Below are positions 59,685-64,000 of a DNA stretch of 64,000 nucleotides, piece by piece; within the stretch, counting starts at the first letter, position 1; each line of letters begins with the position of its first letter. The translations under genes and the position numbers were made by a program. The notes under the pieces are model-generated. The model was not told the origin of the DNA. It saw only the letters and a list, made by a program, of their open reading frames with translations, and ran no database searches. Source of the stretch: Clavulina sp. PMI_390 (Eukaryota; Basidiomycota; Agaricomycetes; Cantharellales; Hydnaceae); contig WIDE01000040.1 in assembly GCA_015039315.1 (NCBI GenBank), positions 11,108-75,107 of the forward strand, read 5' to 3'.

Positions 59685-62600
59685 TCATCGATTTGCAGCA
59701 CTGAGAATCGTAGAAAGACGCTCCTCAATGGAATGAATATCCTTCTCAAGCGATGCTATCCTGTCAATTGAGACATTGGAAAAGTGAGACCCAACCGCAG
59801 TCACGGAAGCCGTTTCAAAGTCCTCTGGCGGCAGCTCGGCGGCCTTGGCTGGCCTTGGCGTCTGCATGGAAATAGGGGCCATAGGGGACGGAATTGTGCA
59901 TTTAAGTAACAGGGCAAGGTAAGACGGCAAAGGACCGAACTCGTGGCGCTTGGAAAGCTGGGCCTCGCACGAAGGGCATAGTTGCTTCCCTGTCACATGA
60001 TTAAAGGGTATTAGCTAGCCTGATCCCCTCTCACGCGACGAGGATAGAATCTTGCCTCGATGATCTCTCGTCATGATGAATCGCGTCCCCGTCTTGTCCT
60101 CCTTACAGTGCACGCAATGATAGTGCCCCTCTGAGACAGTGTCGGCCATGATCACAGTTTCCAAAGCTAGTTTGGTGACCTGCCATCTGGCGTGAGCACT
60201 AGTGAGATGGAATTCTCCGTGGCTGGAGTTCTCTGTGACCAATTCCAAACTACTGGTCATGCTGACCACTGGGGTTTCAACTTCGTCGCTCTCCTCCCAT
60301 GGCTTGACATTTTGTGGAAGCTCCTCGACTTCGGAGAACGACCATGGACGGTGGGAGGGAGATGGCGTCGGGTTACCATTTGACGTGACTATTTGGTCGT
60401 CTGATGAGGTTGTGCTCTCATTGAGCGCATTCTCAGGATCTTCATCATCGCTGAACTCGACTGGAAAATGTTGTCAGCGGTACGGCTTCGTTTGCAAGGG
60501 ATATGTGCCCTACCAGATGATCCAGAAGAAGAATCGCCATCTCCATCCGCAACATGTCGATAGATCCTATTCAGGCTAGCCAACACGTACCGGTCAACCT
60601 TGATTATGGGTCGCACAATCTTCAGAAGCGGGTGAGAGATGTCATGTGAGCCCGTGATTTGATGGGGGTGCCCATTCGCCCAATCACGTTCACAATCGGA
60701 GCAAAGATCGAAGTCTTGTAGGGGTAAGTTTCGGGGCACCCAAAAACCTGGAGATGAAGAATACTTACTATCACATACACTACACAGGTACCGTGCGCCA
60801 TAGATGGGCATCTTCCCACATGAATCGCACTTGCGATCCCTAGTTACATCAAGGCGGGTTGATCCACATCAGCTCAAGAGAGGAAGAGCAGGAATCTCGA
60901 AACTCACGCGTGGACCCAATGTTTTCGATGCTTGGCACGTGCAAGGCTCTGATAATAGGCCCAATCTCCGTGTAACAGCTCACGTGAAGCGTCTTCAAGC
61001 TCGGTTGCTTCACTCGCGCTCAGCGAAGTCGCCACATTCCAGATTGTCCGGATCTCCGCTGCCTCCAACTGCTTTGTCACTAGGTTCACATAGCGTTTTC
61101 GGTTTTCCCGTCTACTCTTCAAGAATTCCCAGGTTTTGTGTCGGTTTGCGTCGGCAATCTGGGCGATAATAGTGCGAACGACCGCCCGGAAGCGCGCTTT
61201 CCCGGTCAATCGAGGGAGAGCAAGGGCGGCTATGATATCGGTTTGTCTACGCTGGAGACCCTCGGAGCGGTCTTTGAACCTTTGAGAGAAAGTGGCCCCA
61301 ATGCGTGATCCTGAATAACTGTGTGAGAGGGCAAAACATGTAGGAAACAGGATGGGAGGCGCACCGTTTGAATTATGTCTGTGGAATGATTTGATAAGAT
61401 TTCCACAGTCCTTGAGATCGCGCTCAATCTTGACCATCAGATCCTTAAGACGTGCAAGCATGCTCGACCCATTGTCGGTAACTAGATCCAGATCCTCGAC
61501 TCCGCGAACCTTCAGAACCTCATTGAGCGTGTTGGCAATCTCCAAGATTAGGCGACGCGTTAGTTGCGATGCATGTCGCTCATGCTCTTTCAGGGATATT
61601 GAACGGAGGAGATAGGCGACGGCTATATGAGGTGTAGTGGTGAGTTGGTCAGCAGTCTTGCCTGGAGGAATATCTGCTCACGTTTCACAAAATGGAAGTG
61701 TTCATGTGATGCGAGACTATCCAGTCGGAAGTAAATCTTCTTCACAAAGGCCTCGGCGGGAAGACCAAAGTCGGTTTGAGGAGTAATTGCAATTGGGCTG
61801 ATCGGCGTTTCCGCCTCCACGGTGATGTCCTCGAGCGACGTCGAAGATGGAGCAGTGGTATACCCTGATGTGTCCAACTTGAAAGCACCAAAACGGAGCC
61901 TCATGTTGGGTGCGTCGTTGGTGATATTCCGCAGATCGGCGTCAACATCGTCTGCGAAATCCTCGTTGAATACATCATCGGAATCGCCTGGGGCTCTGCC
62001 TTCGTGCACATATCGATACTGTCAAAAAAAAAAAAATCAGAAACTGGGGAAAGTGATCATTATGATTAACATACGAGACCCCCAGCATAGCGACAGAAAT
62101 GAGACGAAGGATCAACACCCATGTGTTCGCAGCCATCTGGAGTACTGTAAGGTAAGCTAAAGCATGAAGACAGTAAAGGACAAAATCATACCATCAAGCT
62201 TATCCACACGCGACTTGACTGCTCGCAAGACTTGCTTGATCGTATCAGCAGCCGAGGTGAATTCGCGTTCGTCGATCACTGTCGTCTTGCATAGGACAAT
62301 AAGTCCGGCGTGATGACTCAGGATGCGGTATAGCAGGGGAAGGATATCCTACGGGAACGATGTGAGGGTATGGATAGGGCAGTCAATATCTCATACACGT
62401 ACCACCTCCAACCGTAACGATTCGCAAACAAGGTCAACAGATTCTGGGGTGTCGATCGTATAATAGAGCTTCTCAAGGAGTGGCAGCTGAGCAGCCGCCT
62501 TGCGGTCCATAGCTCGGGCGATGAGAGCGTCAAGTGGGGTTCCCGTGGAATGCGGGAACTGGGCTGCCATATAAGTGAGTGACTCGAGGTCCTTCACCCA

Positions 62601-64000
62601 TTTGGACCCCTGGAAATAGCGCTGGACTATGCGGTTGTTCTCCAGCAGGACGTCATCAAGCATTGCACGCATCTTCTGAAGCAGACCAATGATCTTGTGC
62701 GCGTAGATCGCGGTTTCGCCTCTCCAGCCTACAACACAATTTTCAGAGTAGGCACAATTATTTTAGGCGTTAATGGACATACCATGTGCCCAGTACGCTA
62801 GCCATTGCAGGAGGTTCACACCTTCGGGGATAGCTGCACAGAAGTCGTTTACCTCGGCAACTCTCACAAAGCCGGAGCCATCAACATCGAAGACTTCCAT
62901 CAGCGCACCAGTATGCTTGACTGACAAGTATTTCAAGCACCATATATCTGATGGGGTGGGCACAGAAAAACGAGGTTGTTTTCCGTCCGTGCTTGTCGTG
63001 TCAGCCGTAGGGGCGGCCGGTTGTGGCCGACGGAAGAAATCGTCATAGTAGTCGTGGACAACTAGCACGAAATACCGCGCCTCGACGCTCGTCTTCCAAT
63101 CGTTGTCCTTCCAAATCTGCTGGAGGTCTGGATGTTCGACACGCTCCCACGCTCCGCCAGTAAGAGTCTTCAAGATAACGTCACTCGACGACTGGAGCTT
63201 GTCCAATTGGGATGTGATCTTTTCAACTTGTCGGTCAAGCTTTTCGACATAGAGCGTAGCATTCTGTTCAAGGACAGAGTCCAAAGGAAGTCGAAGTTCG
63301 TGCCTCTCAGTCGCAGTCAGAATAGCGTCTTCTTTGCCCGCAATCTTGGCACCGTCCGTCTGATCAGCTGACAAAGCGGCATTGGGGCTCGCACGAGACT
63401 GGATGACGGCACTGGCGACAGTAGTCATGAGAGCATCATCGCCTAGAACTTTGTCACGGCCTCCAAGATCATGCATCATACGATCAAGGCGGTCCTTCCG
63501 TTCTGACGGATGGTCCACGACTTCGATTAGCTTGGTCAGCATCTGGTTGGTCCTCCTGACTTCGGCCTGAATTGCGTCAATGCCGACAGTGTTGTGGATC
63601 TGAAGAGAGAAGATGATTTCCCCTTTACGGCTCTGATTTAGGGGCCCGGTTGGCCGTGAGCATGAGTCACATAGGGCACAGGTACGAGTGAGGTGCTTAC
63701 AACAAGGCCATCCGCACGGCTCTTAAATTTGTCAGCGTATTGACCTGAGAAGAAGAACTTGCCTATATGAAGGGGCTCAGCAACAAGAATGTCATCGATC
63801 AGGGTGCACGTACTGGCGACTGAGTGCTTCGAGTAAGCGTCGATTAGGTTGCCGCAGTCTTTGATATCTCCTACAATGCATCTCGAATTAGCTTTCCTGT
63901 TACTGGTAGAAAGAGTTGCGATCGTTGCCAAGAGAAAATCTACCCACCTTCAATCGCGCTCATTAAGCGTTGTATACGGCCACCCACGGTCTGGCCTGTT
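59685..64000 (-). CDS. Large EF-hand and ZZ-zinc-finger protein (partial, 5' end outside window)
   Basis: At least ten exons; the start lies beyond the window and the stop is at 59685. From the N-terminal side the blocks are: RIQRLMSAIEGDIKDCGNLIDAY (split in print; RIQRLMSAIEG, then DIKDCGNLIDAYSKHS) and YADKFKSRADGL; a long charged helix region; an EF-hand (EVFDVDGSGFVRVAEVNDF) followed by LQWLAYWAHG; a helical part; then a second copy of the first module (LARLKDLMVKIERDLKDCG, RFKDRSEGLQRRQTD). Next is a ZZ-type finger (RKCDSCGKMPIYG, YLCSVCD, DFDLCSDCERDW). Near the end two more Cys pairs (YHCVHCKEDKTG, LCPSCEAQ) may bind zinc. I do not know a named homologue. The twin helical modules recall the N-terminal helical domains of fungal STAND/cell-death proteins, by impression only. 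Confidence 0.72.

Overview
The window is nuclear DNA of a filamentous fungus. The genes are dense and split by many short (about 45-80 nt) GT-AG introns, and the families are fungal (Zn2Cys6 regulators, UstYa/DUF3328 proteins, F-box families, LPMO-like secreted protein). Intron density and gene style suggest an Agaricomycete basidiomycete, perhaps near Rhizoctonia/Ceratobasidium; that placement is my impression and was not tested.

Layout. 1-7.6 kb: three tandem paralogous Zn2Cys6 transcription factors on the minus strand, the first cut by the window edge. 8.06 kb: an intron-containing tRNA-Arg. 8.5-15.8 kb: conserved housekeeping genes, namely P5C dehydrogenase (PUT2), the ABC-F ATPase ARB1, and, divergent from ARB1, the PP4 catalytic subunit (PPH3). 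16.4-25.8 kb: five small secreted peptide precursors, all minus strand, interrupted by one LPMO-like secreted protein. 26.9-29.4 kb: two UstYa-type (DUF3328) oxidase-like genes. 30.3-42.2 kb: four tandem paralogous MFS transporters. 42.5-47.7 kb: a divergent pair, a peroxisomal-type 4CL-like acyl-CoA ligase and a hydroxyacid-oxoacid transhydrogenase. 48-49.4 kb: an F-box protein. 49.5-55.5 kb: two tandem M20 carboxypeptidase S-like genes. 55.5-59.4 kb: two tandem F-box-like genes. 59.7 kb to the end: a large EF-hand/ZZ-finger protein running off the window.

The main result is 16.4-42.2 kb, which looks like a basidiomycete counterpart of the ascomycete dikaritin (ustiloxin/phomopsin/asperipin-type) RiPP clusters. 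The precursors have a signal peptide followed by repeats with Kex2-type KR/RR sites and aromatic cores: PKEDxxYW repeats in one precursor, and EE(I/V)NPNxxxYYR repeats in four others. Nearby are two UstYa-like proteins, each with two HxxHC motifs, and four transporters. Every repeat unit sits on its own phase-0 exon (five exons of exactly 39 nt in the PKED precursor), so the repeat array is built from exons instead of lying in one continuous exon as in the described dikaritin precursors. These precursors are 63-108 aa with very short exons, so automated annotation would probably miss or mis-join them. A proposed route, inferred only: secretion, Kex2 cleavage, UstYa-type oxidative modification of Tyr/Trp, MFS export. 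I see no S41 peptidase, flavin monooxygenase or methyltransferase of the ustiloxin kind in the window.
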